From Echinometra lucunter (lineage: Eukaryota; Echinodermata; Echinoidea; Camarodonta; Echinometridae), in assembly GCA_029962745.1 (NCBI GenBank), contig CM057159.1, forward strand, positions 26,175,803-26,239,802: DNA of 64,000 nucleotides, given 5' to 3'. A model generated the notes under the pieces. That model worked only from the letters and a program-made list of their open reading frames with translations. It had not been told where the DNA came from and made no database searches. Shown here piece by piece: positions 46,172 through 59,300 of this stretch. Position 1 is the first letter of the stretch. Each line of letters starts with the position of its first letter. Both the position numbers and the translations under genes were made by a program.

Positions 46172-46945
46172 GGGGTGGTATTCTGAGATCCATTTTATCT
46201 AAGATAAAATCTGAAATTTTATCTCGGATAAAATCGGTGAGATAAAATACCCTTAAAATCTTTTCAAATCGGTATTCTGAGAACCATTTTATCTTGATTT
46301 TATCTCATCTAATTTTTGATGCAGTAACCAATAAGAAATGTTGTTAAATCGCACTCTCATCTTCCTCAGCCAATGAAATTGCTTTCTGCCAGTAGGTGGG
46401 GCAGAAGAGCACGGATGCGTTATTTATACAAATTTTGATACGCTGCTTGCGCTTGCATTCAAACGCAAACGCGTTTTGACTGGTATTTTGGTGAGAAAAA
46501 ACTTCAATATTTGCCGAGGTATCAGCATGCCTTTTCAAGGATCATTTCAAGGCCGATATTAGTCAACAAAAATCTTTAAATTCAATCATCATACGGGAAT
46601 GTTGCTAGAGTAATGCAGTTGATGATTATGGCAATTTTTCTTTATCTTTATCTGAAGACTAATAGCAAATTTATACAGAAGCTTTGTACATACTGGAGGT
46701 CCAAGAGATAAAATAGCCCCTAGCCTATTTCAAGTTTCATTTTATCTTTTCCTTCAAACTAAGTGGGCAAAAGCGCAAAAGCTGTGCATTTGTCTTCAGC
46801 TGTAAAGGTACACACGCTGGAGATGAGGGACCAAGATAAAATGAAAATAAAATTTGAGATTTTAAAGTGGTCTCAGAATACCGATTTCATTTTAAAGATA
46901 AAATAAAAAAATTTAAATATAAAATGATGCTCGGAATACCACCCC
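46172..46945. mobile_element. MITE-like element, GGGGTGGTATTCTGAGA family
   Basis: 774 bp. GGGGTGGTATTCTGAGA at the left matches the inverse of CTCGGAATACCACCCC at the right; the outer 100 bp on each side is full of ATTTTATCT/AGATAAAAT inverted motifs. No long ORF. Confidence 0.82.
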
Positions 46946-46967
46946 AGATCTTTAGGAGCAGGTGGTC

Positions 46968-47060
46968 TTTATGGACAGGTTTCTTTAGGACAGGTTTCTT
47001 TAGGACAGGTTTCTTTAGGACAGGTTTCTTTAGGACAGGTTTCTTTAGAACATGTTTCAA
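46968..47060 (+). repeat. 15-bp tandem repeat (TTTCTTTAGGACAGG)
   Basis: Five to six copies of a 15-bp unit, degenerate at the end. The GFFRT peptide repeat it would encode is an artefact. Unrelated in sequence to the TU-like 15-mer. Confidence 0.93.
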
Positions 47061-47190
47061 TGGGAAAAACTTCCAGGGAAACAAAAATTGTGGTCTTTAT
47101 AGACAGGTTGTATTCCTATTTAGGTGATTGCTAAAGGAGGTTTGACTGAATAAGCTGGAAAAAAAAAATCCATTCACAATGTTCAGAGGA

Positions 47191-47208
47191 GGGGGGGGGG
47201 GGGGGGGG
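47191..47208 (+). repeat. Poly-G tract
   Basis: Run of 18 G in a purine-rich context. Confidence 0.9.
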
Positions 47209-47422
47209 AGGAAGGAAGGGTAAGACAACCAGGAAGAAGAAGAAAAATGAAAACTTTACTTAAATTATTACTAACAGTCAAATGATTTATCTTTTGATTG
47301 CTGCCTTTAATATTCTAATACATGTATCAAAGAGCATTTCCACTGACTGTCCATCGTCTCTTGTACCTTATCCTTTGAAACCACAATCCACATCCTTTCA
47401 TCTTCATTACAACTCTTTCCCA

Positions 47423-47560
47423 GGGGAGCATTTCATGAAAAGTTTTGTCGGTGAAAATCACCGACAAATGTCATAAGCTACTGAAAATCCTCGCATCTGA
47501 TTGGCTGAAAACAATTAGTCAGTGAAAATCAACGACAAAACTCTTCATGAAACGCTCCCC
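47423..47560. mobile_element. Short TIR element, GGAGCGTTTCAT family (copy 2)
   Basis: 138 bp: GGGGAGCATTTCATGAAAAG at the left, inverse CATGAAACGCTCCCC at the right. Shares termini with the module B insertion at 37730-37890, and inner GTCGG/CCGAC inverted motifs. Confidence 0.82.
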
Positions 47561-48028
47561 AGGATTTGAAACACAGAAGAGTACTGAATCCAATTCCTTT
47601 ATCTTTCCTAAGGGCTTGTTCACATATGAGGTGGTAAAACTATAGCTTCTTTTGACATGTCAAATAAATGAATTGCAAGGGTGATAACAAAAAGGTGGTG
47701 TAGTGGAAGCTCAGTATAACAAAGTAACAAGGTCCTTGGGACCATTAAAATTACCCTGTTACAGCAGGAATCTTGTATCAAGTTTAAAAACAATAGAATG
47801 TAAAGTGCTGGGACCAGGAATATTGCCTTGTTATATTAGGAATGTCGTTGTATCAGATATCCTTATACTGAGTTTCCACTGTAGCAACTGAAGTCCTATG
47901 GGTTCTCACTTAATACCAGGGTGTTAATCCAGAGTGTTGCAAGATTAGTGTTGAGCAGATTAATGTTTGGTGCTTCTCTAAAGTTTACGTGAATGCTAGA
48001 AGTTTCCAAAATATGAAGCACATCAGGC

Positions 48029-48368
48029 TTTAAAGACGCTCATTAATGGGCTTTCATGGGGAATTTGACACCATGGGTGCTTACCCAGTAACAGGTGTTA
48101 TCCATCTTTTTGAGTTTTATGACCAACAGGCCTTATGTAATACTCTTTATATTCCACCCTTTGCCCCATATGGCAAAGTCATTATCTCACTTTTCCTGGC
48201 CCGAGAATGCCCGAAGCAGGCCAAAGAATGTTTATGGTGGGACAGCTTGTTTTGCTGTGCTCCAGAAATGTAGCTCTATTACAGGTATTTCCAGTGCTTT
48301 CCACAAAGTCTGGTGTCCGCAAATTATGATTCACTCCCTATGAAAGCCCACGACTGAATGTCTTTTAA
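48029..48368. mobile_element. MITE-like element (family copy 2, inverted)
   Basis: Inverted relative to 6642-6986, about 340 bp, with the same ends (GGGCTTTCATGGGG and its inverse) and the same interior (GGCCCGAGAATGCCCGAAGC). High identity to the copy in ATP6V1B intron 6. Confidence 0.82.
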
Positions 48369-48403
48369 TGTCTTTCAGTTTTGCCTTGGTAGTTTACTGC
48401 AGT

Positions 48404-48730
48404 AAGAGCTTATTCAGATATGAAGCAGAAAACCCCCGCGATAAATTCTCACATTTTTGTACGTACAAACTACAAATAAATGGGATACGAGGTGGCAAAA
48501 AAAAAAAAAAAAAAAAAACCCTGTAAAAGGCAAAAGGCATATTTTTTGCCTCCTTGTGGCAAAAAGCTGTGGATCAATCAAGTTCTTAAAAAGTTAGTGC
48601 AAATTATGATGACAGGAGTTTGTCTGCACAACTTTGGCAAAACTCTCTTTTATTCGAGTGTTGACGTTTTATGTGAAAACTGGAAAAAAAAAAAAGCGGG
48701 GGTTTTCCACCAGATATCTGAATGAGCCTT
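48404..48730. mobile_element. MITE-like element with AAACCCCCGC termini
   Basis: About 327 bp. AAGAGCTTATTCAGATATGA, followed by AAACCCCCGC, matches the inverse of GCGGGGGTTTTCC ... CAGATATCTGAATGAGCCTT at the right. Long A-runs inside. Confidence 0.72.
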
Positions 48731-48744
48731 AAATGTGAAACTCT

Positions 48745-49130
48745 TAGGCTGGAATTCACAAAGTTGTTTTAAATTTAGTCCATGGTTTAGGCAAATTTAG
48801 GCAAATTTTGTGGTACGTGCGCTTGATTTAGCGCGTCCAATGATAAACGCGCGCGTGTGGCAAAGGGGTCTAGATTCAGACCACGGTTTATGTAAATTCA
48901 TGCTTAGACTGATTTACATAAACCGTGGTCTAAACCATGGCAACAAGCATTTATTTACATAAACCGTGGTTTAAATCATGGTAACAAGCGTAAATTTGGC
49001 ACCCTTTGCCACACGCGCGCGTTTATCATTGGACCTTTCTTAGTGTACGCGCTAAATCAAGCGCACTTACACCACAAAATTTGCCTAACCATGGACTAAT
49101 TTAAACCACCTTTGTGAATTCCGGCCCTGG
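48745..49130. mobile_element. Long palindromic MITE-like element
   Basis: About 386 bp and nearly a complete palindrome: GGCTGGAATTCACAAAG ... GTCCATGGTTTAGGCAAATT at the left, inverted at the right (CCATGGAC, CTTTGTGAATTCCGGCC). Contains CpG-rich GCGCGCG blocks and repeated CATAAACCGTGG motifs. Confidence 0.85.
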
Positions 49131-50415
49131 AATATCTGAAGTACAAATTTACTACTTCTCTCCTGTCTTTTGTTTCTATCTTTCACTACCATAAGTTAAA
49201 TTTTTTTATCAGACCTCCCAACCATTCTGAATTTGGAAAAAGGAATCTGAATTTTGACCATTCCAAGCTCTTGTTTTGATATGATTTTTCCTATTTTTTC
49301 TTGATAAATTTACTACACACTCCTATGGAAAATGCTGTTTCTTTCCTAATTTTTAGCAAAATCATCCTCATTTTTCAGTCAGAAAGGTTGGGAAGTCCGC
49401 TTTATGTCTCTATGTTCACTTGGCAAATATCAGTAGATATTGTACCTACATTTCTATCTCAAACTCAGTAAACGCTCTCATTCACACCACGGCAGATCAA
49501 CAAGTACACATCTGAAATTTTCTCTGGTCATAAAATCATTTCAAATTCAACACATAACAATGGGATACAAAAATAGATTTTCCTTTGAAGATGTCATATA
49601 ATGGATTTTATTATTAAGCAAATATGAAAGAAAAAGTTTACATAAGAGAGATTTTCAAATTAATTTCCAATGGAACCTTAGTATGTATTTTAGAACACTG
49701 TCATAACAAAATCATTATATTATGTAGAGGTTCCACTGTATATATGAATTACAACCAAAGCACTCCACAGAACTAACTGCTTGACAATACATGTACAATG
49801 TATAACAAATCCTGATAGATGGATGTCTGTTGCCATATGACGAATAGTAGCTCACAGTGGCAGAACAGCACAGAACCTGGCAAGGATGGTAACTTGAAAT
49901 AATTATGCTCTGGCAAAATTTCCTCAAAATGTAAGGCTTTGGTTTCAATTTTAGTTCAACAATAGATTTAAGGTCAGGGGTTAGGACAGGTATACTAATG
50001 GGCTTTAGATAAAAGCTGATGGGTGTAAGAATTTCAACAAGATGTAAACCCTCGTCCTCCCAACTGAATGTCGGGTGAATGATCCACAATTTGACGATAC
50101 CTCCACAAAATGTTTCCAAGAATTCCTACTGTCATCAGTGTCAAGATGGTAGGCTAACTGTCTTGCCCAATAGCGTGAAAACCTTGACAGGATCCACACT
50201 AATGCTTCTTCGTGATGCAAACTCCTGAGAAAGTGTCACTTTTCTACGAACATCCCCTAGGATGGTATGGAGCAACCTTTCCTAATCATAATCAGCACCC
50301 TAATCATGATCAGTACATGTAACTGGCCATAGATGACAGTACAAAGTTGTCCTTGGAAAACTGGTACCAAGTTTTATGCTATAGTTCCTTAGGTTCATGC
50401 TCAAGTTCCCCTGCT
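49131..50415 (-). other. Region 3' of NOC3L (3' UTR and intergenic)
   Basis: No coding signal. It should contain the NOC3L 3' UTR; no polyadenylation signal could be chosen with confidence. The 134-codon - strand open frame at 49715-50119 has no recognisable motif. Confidence 0.5.
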
Positions 50416-50703
50416 TCAAGGTTTCTCCGTCTTCTTCATTTTCTTAGTCCTTACTCCATTCATTTGCTTTCTTTTCCTCACTTTACCACTTTCAACATCT
50501 TCACTGTCCTTTTTTCTTGCTACCTTCGATGTCCTCTTTGTTTTTGGAATGTCACTTTCGGTATCTTCAATATCCATTTCTTGTGAGAAGCTTGAGCTGA
50601 AATCTAAGGCATCTAAACTGGCATCATCATCATTGTAGTGATCAACAAGGGCTTGGAAGTCATCTTGTACAAAGGCTGCAGCAGATCTTGTGGGTTCTTT
50701 CCG
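50416..50703 (-). CDS. NOC3L: NOC3L last exon (stop codon)
   Basis: 95 codons and TGA at 50418-50416. Starts [20 protein letters not shown]; then acidic [15 protein letters not shown] and a basic end ([17 protein letters not shown]) suited to nucleolar targeting. Acceptor AACAG. Confidence 0.87.
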   Translation of the reverse strand, partial: RKEPTRSAAAFVQDDFQALVDHYNDDDASLDALDFSSSFSQEMDIEDTESDIPKTKRTSKVARKKDSEDVESGKVRKRKQMNGVRTKKMKKTEKP

Positions 50704-53700
50704 CTGTTCAAGAAATATAGAAGTCATTTATGCTTTTAAGTACAGTCTCCTAGTAGCAAAAGCTTCTTATCAATGTAATTTCACTGTTGTTTCACTTGAT
50801 TCCATTCGGCCCATTTTCACCCAGGGTTATAAATATCAGGTCTTTAAACATTGCAAATATCTGAAGGTAAAAGAAAAGGAGTATATTTGTCTCTTGGTGG
50901 GCAGCGTTATACTGCATATGATAATCAGCTTCATCGTGCAGCTAGCTAAGTATGTTCAATCAATCTTTAATACACTGAATTCTCCAAAAATTTAAATTTC
51001 ATCTCATAATCACAGATATTCTGATTCTTTTTCTCCAAAGAGGCAATGCAAATGTTAATTTGTTTTCTTTATCTATGTGACATCAGATAACTGAAGAACA
51101 ACCATGAATTTCTACCACCTAGCCTTGCTATGACGGTCTGCCCCATCTTCAGATTACAGAATCAATGTCATATTTTCAAACATACCTTTGCTTTGAGAGC
51201 CTTCTTAGTAATGACTGGATGCTTGGGAGGTAGAGGAGGGTTGAACTTCATGCCATCTGAGTTGTAAGTTTTCAAAATCTCCTTCGGGTCCCTAGGGGAA
51301 AAGATAAATGGGAATTCAAAGTGATCCCACCAATTGTAAGAAAAAAAACATCCCTTCCATGATTTACGTCTTTTGTCACTAAAAGATTACCAGTAATAAA
51401 ATCTAGCATCATTTCTCTATTGACCCGTTGAAAACTAAATTATCCAATTCCCATTCGCCTCATACAGGGGGCACCCGGTTCTACTAGGCAATGGGTTGAA
51501 ACAAAGTACAGAAAGGTATTTCTTAATTACAAAATAAAGTGCAAATGGTAATGCCCCTACTTTAAATTGGCTGAATCAAAATAACTTCCCACTATGAAAC
51601 AGCTACTGAGCCATGGGAATGAATATAGTGTAGTCATTGGTTTAGGTGACTTACATTCTGAGGAGTTGTATATCCGGTACACCTTCCCCCTTCAATGGGC
51701 ACCCACGGGATACATACTTGGCGTACTCCTTCACTGTCGGGTGATAGTGATCCTACAGAAGTAAAAGGCACAGGAATGTTACTCATGGAATTAAACATGG
51801 ACAAAGGGTCAAGCTCCAAAAGATCCTAAATCCACAAAACTAAGTTCAGAGAAAAGCAATTACTGGTATTTCAAAATTCTTATTTACAGTATAGGGCCTG
51901 TTTGGAGCCAGAAAGGCATGAACTTGTATCATTTCACGCAGGCATAACGCCCTTCTGGTTCAAAATAGATGATATTATAGAACAGAAACCACATTTGATT
52001 CTTTATTACTAATGTGTGATTGGAGTCGCAATTAAAATCTGTAATCACAATGTCAAAATTCTGTGGATGCGGCATGTTCTGGAAGTAAACTTCACATAAG
52101 CACTGTAGTAGGATTGTACTACATTACTGATTGCCCAATGACATGTGAGCAGGCAGATACTCTGAGTGGCATCCTGAAAAAAATCTTTGTGAAATTGCTT
52201 CATTTATTTCTTTCTAATTTTTCTCCTTTTATTATCTTTGTGCAGCCAAGCTTCTCAAGAGACAGGTTTAACTTATGACCAATATCTTCTTCTTAAGCAA
52301 GAAATGATTTTGCTCTCTAAATGGAAATTCACAAAACCTGTTAATGTCTTTGTGTCATTCAATAATAGATTGAATAAAGAAATTCTGTGGGAATATAGAA
52401 GTGATGGTGAAACTAACCTGCACGAGTGTGAGTTCCCACAATGCTGTATTCTGAGCGTGGCAATGTTCGGGATCTTCTATCTCTGGCATGAATGTTCCAC
52501 TTCCGCTACTCTCATTGTCAAGAAGGACATCTGTTTTGGCATACCACTGCACATATGCAGGGATAAGGAAGATGAATTGGTGGGAGGTTATGGTAAGATT
52601 TCCAAAATACAGCAAAAATAAAATCACAACAATCTATTATTTTTACTATTATTATTATTATTATTATTTATTTTGCATTTTCATGAGAAATACAACAATA
52701 TAAACAGAATGGTTAAATAAATTTTTTGAAAAACATCAATCATATATATGCATACTTTTCATAGCAGTCTTCTCATGAAATCAACTCAAAGGCAATTTAG
52801 CTGTCTAAACAAAGGTTTTGATTGTGCAGTACATTGTGATGTCACTGATGTGAGCTTATTTCAAAAAGTGATGCACAGGGCTATGAAAACTGGCTAATGT
52901 TGATCGTGTTTTTAGAGTTATTGTTCCATGAAGAATATGAATTGATGATTTGAGATGTACCACCTACACACATCTTAAGAGCACTATTGAAGGTCTGTCT
53001 AGGAACCGAAGAGTCATGTGGTAGCTAAGTCTGTCTTTCAGCTACTATTACAACTTCTGCTTCACTTGACAACCCCCTCCCCAACCCACCTTCACCACTA
53101 GTACCAATCGACCCGTCACCATTACCATCAGAATGGTTTTTCGATGTAACAGGAATGTTTAGAAGGCAGTTATATGCCAGAATAGTTATAGGTTGGTGGG
53201 CCACCACTACCACTTCCACTACCATTATCCATGGAAGAGGTCATGTAAAAAACAATGGATGGAAGTATATAGACACGTGCCTCGAGAAGAATGGTGTAAA
53301 TAGAATATCTTCTTTTTTCATTGACCCATGTTCCCACAAAAAAAATTTATAAGAGAATTCATTTCTGTTGAAGCTCTTGAGGTCCTCCTAGCGCACTTCA
53401 AAGTAGGAGACAAAACAGAAAAAAATGCCCTTCAAAAGGAGCTTACTGTTCAGCTTGGAAAACTGGCTGCCCAGGCAGTTCACCACACCACAGAGAGTGG
53501 AAGAAACAGCGGCTCAGCTTCCAAAGCCGAAGATTCTGTGCCAGTCACTTTGAATCATACCCCTGCTGCCAGCCTGACAATATCACCACAGGAACTTATT
53601 TATGTATCTGAAAATTTCAGTGGGACAAGGCTTATAAATGAATTTAGAAAGAGGATACCAGGTGTCTTTCCTTCAGTACGGCAAGAACAGAAGGTCAAAA

Positions 53701-56275
53701 AGGAGATGATAAAGAAGTTCAGTGCTGTTCTTTTACCCAGGCGCACTGCTACAGGCTGGTGTATTGATCCAGACCGCTTGCTAGATGTGCTATCTTTTCA
53801 CTACCCATTTTTAACTGACAATTTACATGTCAAGCTTTGGGGTGATGGAAGGGAAATTGGGGGTCGCCATAGCACTGTCTTAGCACTGTCAATCGTCAAT
53901 AATAAATTGCTTCTGAACAATATTTCATTTCAGAGTCCATCTCATATTTTCCTTTTGCACTCTTTTATGAGAGTGACTCTAGAGATAATCTTGAAACAAA
54001 CATTGGAACTGATAAGAACTTTCTTCAACGGCTTTTTAATAGCAGGGAGACTGACACATTTCATCTAACAGGAGATGAAATTTACCTCATCAAGATGTTG
54101 GATTCCAAAAATGAACTTAGTCCAACATCAGAAATGGGATGGAATTTGTATCATGCTTGCAATAGAGCACACAAAAACTCCATTGCTGACAGTGGTCTCC
54201 ATACAGATGTTGAAGTATTGATAGACAGACAACATCCAGATTCACTAGTGCCTTCAATCCCAACTCGCAATATTGTTTTTGGTATCTTACATGGTTTCAC
54301 CCGTATTGTTGAGAAGTTGTTGCGACTTGAGATTGAAAAGATTTTGTCACACGGTAATAAGCATGAGCAAGTTACCGACTTCAACTGTAGCAAAAGGCTT
54401 GTCAGTAACTTGGTAAATAACATTAACAAGCGAGGTATAAGAAAAGGAAATTTTCAGATTAGATTTGACAAAAACGGGAAACTTGAGCCAATAACATTGA
54501 ATAAGGATCATGCCCTTAGGATACTGAGTCCTCCTCCAGAAGAAAAGGAGTCAGAATATCCCCATGTGTTAACCAACGTGGTGACAACTACTCCTCTACC
54601 TGATACAACACAAAATGAAATCAGACAATATTTCAGTCATGAGCCTATTACCCACTTTGACACTGTGCAAAAAATATGGCAGAGTCTGTATGACATGTAT
54701 GTCATTTTGAGATCTGAGCCTAATCCGGTTTTGATCAGTGGAAGGCCTGAAGGTTCCACGAAAACTTGTGACTATATTTGGGGATATAGCCAGGCTACAA
54801 AAAACACGTACAAACAACATGCCGAATGCTTCTACAAGCTGTTTTGTAGTCGTTATACGTGGGGAAATTTGACCCCATGTATGATCAAATCCATTGACTA
54901 TGCCAGATACTTCATGCATAATCTTCCTTTGCCTATATGTCGATTTCAGTCTGAAGGGGCAGAGCATTTGAATTACTGCCATTCTTCCTATTTCTTCCAT
55001 CACACAACCCGTCATGGCGGAAGTTTGCGCACAGACCCCCAATATTCTATGCCTGCTGCCATGTTTAGGAAGTTGTGTTACGAAATTAGCATTTCTGAGT
55101 GTGGTGAAGACTTTGACAAATTCCTGAAGAGACATACAGCAGCCTGTAAAATACAGGCTGTATTCAGAGGATACAGTACAAGGAGGATGCTTTCTGAAAG
55201 AGGCTGGACATTTCAGCCTGCCAATGACACTGATGTTGACCATAATGACAACATTGTGAATGAAATCCATTCTTTACAAAGTGCTACATGCATGAATGGT
55301 ATGGAACCAACTCAGCGCTTGTTCAGTGGCATGTCATTTGTTTTTGTCGGTGCTGTGCCTGTGTGCTCATTATCAAAGACAAAATGGACCCAGCATTCTT
55401 TGCAGGAAAAGGTAGAAAGCCTAGGAGGATGATTCTGTAAAGCTTTACCTGGGTGTTTGAAGGGGCGCTCTACGAAAATCTATTACATACTTGTCAATGA
55501 GGCTGCTATTCTAAGAAATAGAATTCCTGACATCGTCAGAGAAGCCTACCAGAGAAGATATGTCATTCAGCATTATGGATTTGTTTTCAAATGTATAAGG
55601 GATGACAAAGTGACAAGTCAATCGGAATTTGTTGTTGATTTGACAGCATCTCTTGGCAATGTTATGCAAGAACAAACATTACAAGAACAGCACTTTAATA
55701 AAGTGCCTAGGATGATCAGTGTCCTTAAGAAACGGAAGAAGAAACCATCTTCTTTTGTTAATACCTGAAAGGTATTGGTAGAAACAAATCCAGCAGTCAT
55801 GTATGCCAATATTAAGAAAAAAGAAAACATGGACAAGAAAGTCTCATTCAGTACACATGCTAAAATGATAGGCAAGTATTGCAGAGAGTACAGAAATCTA
55901 CCTTTTGAAACAAAGGATGTGTACAAACAATTGTGGAAAGAAAAGAAGCAAATGGCCTCTTCAAAGAATGAAAGGAGGACAAGTTTGCTGAAATATAATG
56001 AATCAAGTGATAGTCTGTACAAAAAGTGTACATATTTAAGAGTATGATGAGCTATATCCAATAAACACATTTGATATATTCTGACATTTAGTTAGCAGGG
56101 TGTATATGTGCCAGAGAAACCCCATGCAAATCAGTGGGATGCTATGTGTAAATGTTATTGCATTATCATTTTATGTAATTGCTGATATGTGTAACTTTCA
56201 AACTTGAATATCTTCTATAGTTTAGTAGCATATCCTTGCTGGCGTATGGCTTGGGGCACTTAGCATATTTATGGT

Positions 56276-56306
<31 letters not shown>

Positions 56307-59300
56307 GCCAGTGTCGTAATAGGTATCTAAGAGGGCATGAAAATGCAGAAAACAGAATAAGTTGAGAAAAAAACATATGTTAGACCTGTAATTAATCACA
56401 TATTATACGCCCCAATCAGCTGCGCAAATGCATTAGAAAATACAGTTGTTCACTTTAAATATGTTTTTTTTTTTTTTTTTTGTGAAGCTTGTTCTCTTTG
56501 ATTCCTCTCATCATCATGTTGTCCAGGATTTCATGATTAAAGAAAGAACTAAGGGAACAAAAACATATGAAATTGTCTGTACCAAGCAAGGCACATGTAT
56601 ATCACTTAGTTGCCAACTTGCAGCTAATTAAAAAAGAAGAAAAATATAACTTTCTTATTCTTGTCGGATTTTGCTCAAACCTTCACTGATTTGTTTCTTT
56701 AATTTGTCTGCCTCTTAAAACCAAGCTTGTCATTTGGGTGGATTAGCCCTTTAATAAATCACTGTACTGTAGGAGAGTAGGTGAAAACCCTGGTGATTGT
56801 ACATGTATACCTCTATATATTTCTCTGTTCACTTTATTTATTTATTTTTTTTCAATCAAGTTCATACCATCTCTTGTGATCAGTCTTTACTGAGTATAAG
56901 GCCTGGAAATGAATACCAAATTTACCACTGGAATATTTGTGGAAAAGTATTCAAATTTTGCATGTACTAGAGCTATTTGCCCATAAATATGAAATTGCAA
57001 TTCCCAGTGCAATGACAGAAGGAAGGCCATAATTGATATGTCCCAAAGACTTCTGTCAAAAGAGCCCCATATATTGTCAGGCAGAAATCATACATAACAG
57101 CATCGCACTTTCGTCTCAAGTATTACTGTTTCATTGTTTTGAATATCAATTTTGCCATGACTATTCGCATATTCAGTGAACAAAAACACTATTCACTGTG
57201 GGATGAATATCGAAATACATGCACATGTAAAAAGGTGATATTCTACATGTATATGTATTTCCACACAGCGATGAGCAATGCAGATAATTTCAATAATATT
57301 CCCAGGCTAATTTGACATCACATGCAATGATTTCTTTTTTTTTTAATGCTCTTTTGTCTGTACATATTACTGTTAAAATGTGATATATGGATTTAAATAT
57401 GTACAACATACAATTTCCAACATAAGTGAGTACACCCTTGAGGGTGTGCTTAACTTTTGTTGCCACAAATTTAAACAAAGTCCTTCAGCTATTACATTAT
57501 TGTTATGGAAGAGATAATTCCTTTCAATACACCAGTCACAGAATTTTGAAGTTCTCTCTCATAGTTGTACTACATGTATATTTATGTAAGAATTTACATT
57601 TGAATTATAACATTTTGTAAAGGGTGTACTCACTTCTGTTGGATACTGTATCCTAGTCAGTTGTACTGGGAAGAGAGGCCCAAAGGTTCCCGTGATTTGT
57701 TTTCTTTTCCACTTCTAGGTTACACCAAATTAATATTACATGTACTAACTCTTCGTAGACAACTTCTGTATGGACGAACATCTGTAGGAAGTATAGGTTA
57801 CATACATGTATGTGTACTGTACACATAAAAGGTTTTCAGACTCAGAGGCTTTGAGAGTGGTATTGTTGTTGTGTCTTTTGAATGTTATTTTTTACTGACT
57901 TATATCTTAATATTTAATTTCGTTCTTTTTTTTGGACTTCCTGCAAGAAGCTCCATTGGAATGAAACATGTAATTTAATGTAATAGCTTTAAATACATGT
58001 ACAAAAGTTGCTAATTTTGTGTAATTAATGAATGTGGGATAATTCCAGGACTGTTTGGTAATTTTCTGGTCGATATGAAGGGTAAACATGTTAAGTTTGT
58101 AAATGCGTTTCAAATGTCTGTAGCTCGAACACTTTCCTGCAGTCCAACAAATAAAATTTACGAACAGATGATATTCCCTTCTCATCTGATTAATAGTCCT
58201 CTCAGAAAGAGAGCGAGAGAGATCACAAATGCATAAAGTTGTACATGATTCTTGCTTATAATGTTCATTTGAAAAGAGTCTTATGAATTATTATTATTAT
58301 TTTTTTAATACATACCAAAACTGGATAGTTTTTAAATATAATGCTAATTATTGCATGCTTTACAATTCAGTCATCATTGGAAGGAGGAAAGTGTTTCATG
58401 GCTATCACTTCTGATAGCAGGGAAATGAATTTGTTTTAAGCCTTTTTTGTAATATAGGCAACAGATACGGGTACATAGGCTTTCACAGTTGATTGTGTTA
58501 TCATTTGCAACTGCCCGCTGTGACAAGTTTTTTTTTATGTGTTTGCGATATTTATTTATTTTTTCATTTTTTGTTTTTTATTTGTGGGGGGAGGGGAGGG
58601 GGTGTATGACAGTTTACTTGGTGTATTGCAAGCATCTGCAGTTGTTGCAGGTGGTCGTGGTTGCAGCTATCACATAACCAAATGTGAAAGGAGCTTCAAG
58701 CCAGTCAGCATCAGTTATTTAAGAATTGTGTGTAAAAAGGAAGAATGCAATAGTCTTTACATGTATGGTGCAATATGTTATGCACATAAGTATGTGGGGT
58801 TCCTGGTATTGTTCCAAAAGATGATACTTACATGTTTTTTTTAACAGTATTAACAGGAGTGCATTAGCACTTCTACTGAGAGGTGATACATGTAAAGCTT
58901 AAGAATTAAAGTTTTTTTTCAAGTTTGTGTGTTCTTAATGGATTTTACTAATCAAATACACAGTATTCGTTAGTACATGTCCACACAAATCATTTGCTAC
59001 AAGACAGTATAGTATTCGTTCAGAGTGAGTAATACAACAGGCTTACATGTTTATATGAGGGTTTTTTTTTAATATGCATATTTTTTAAAAAGTATTTTCA
59101 TTTTAAACATTGTGTATTTGCATTATTGCTGTTTAACCCATTCGTGACATAGGTCCACATTTTGTGGTTTGGCCTATTATCTTTTGATGCAAAGCCCTAA
59201 AAATCATACCAAATACATGAGCAGAAAGAGTAAAAAATTCTAAACAAACTGTGCCCATTTTGGTTGTGTCAATATTTGTTGTTTGATGCTGAAAATTTTT

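Noticed and set aside
46867..47127. GFFRT repeat peptide
   Set aside because: Translation of a 15-bp tandem repeat without gene context.
49715..50119. 134-codon - strand frame 3' of NOC3L
   Set aside because: No motif and no splice or codon evidence; probably UTR or intergenic.
54596..55270. 224-codon - strand open frame
   Set aside because: It is the antisense shadow of the transposase-like coding region, whose + frame contains the recognisable motifs.
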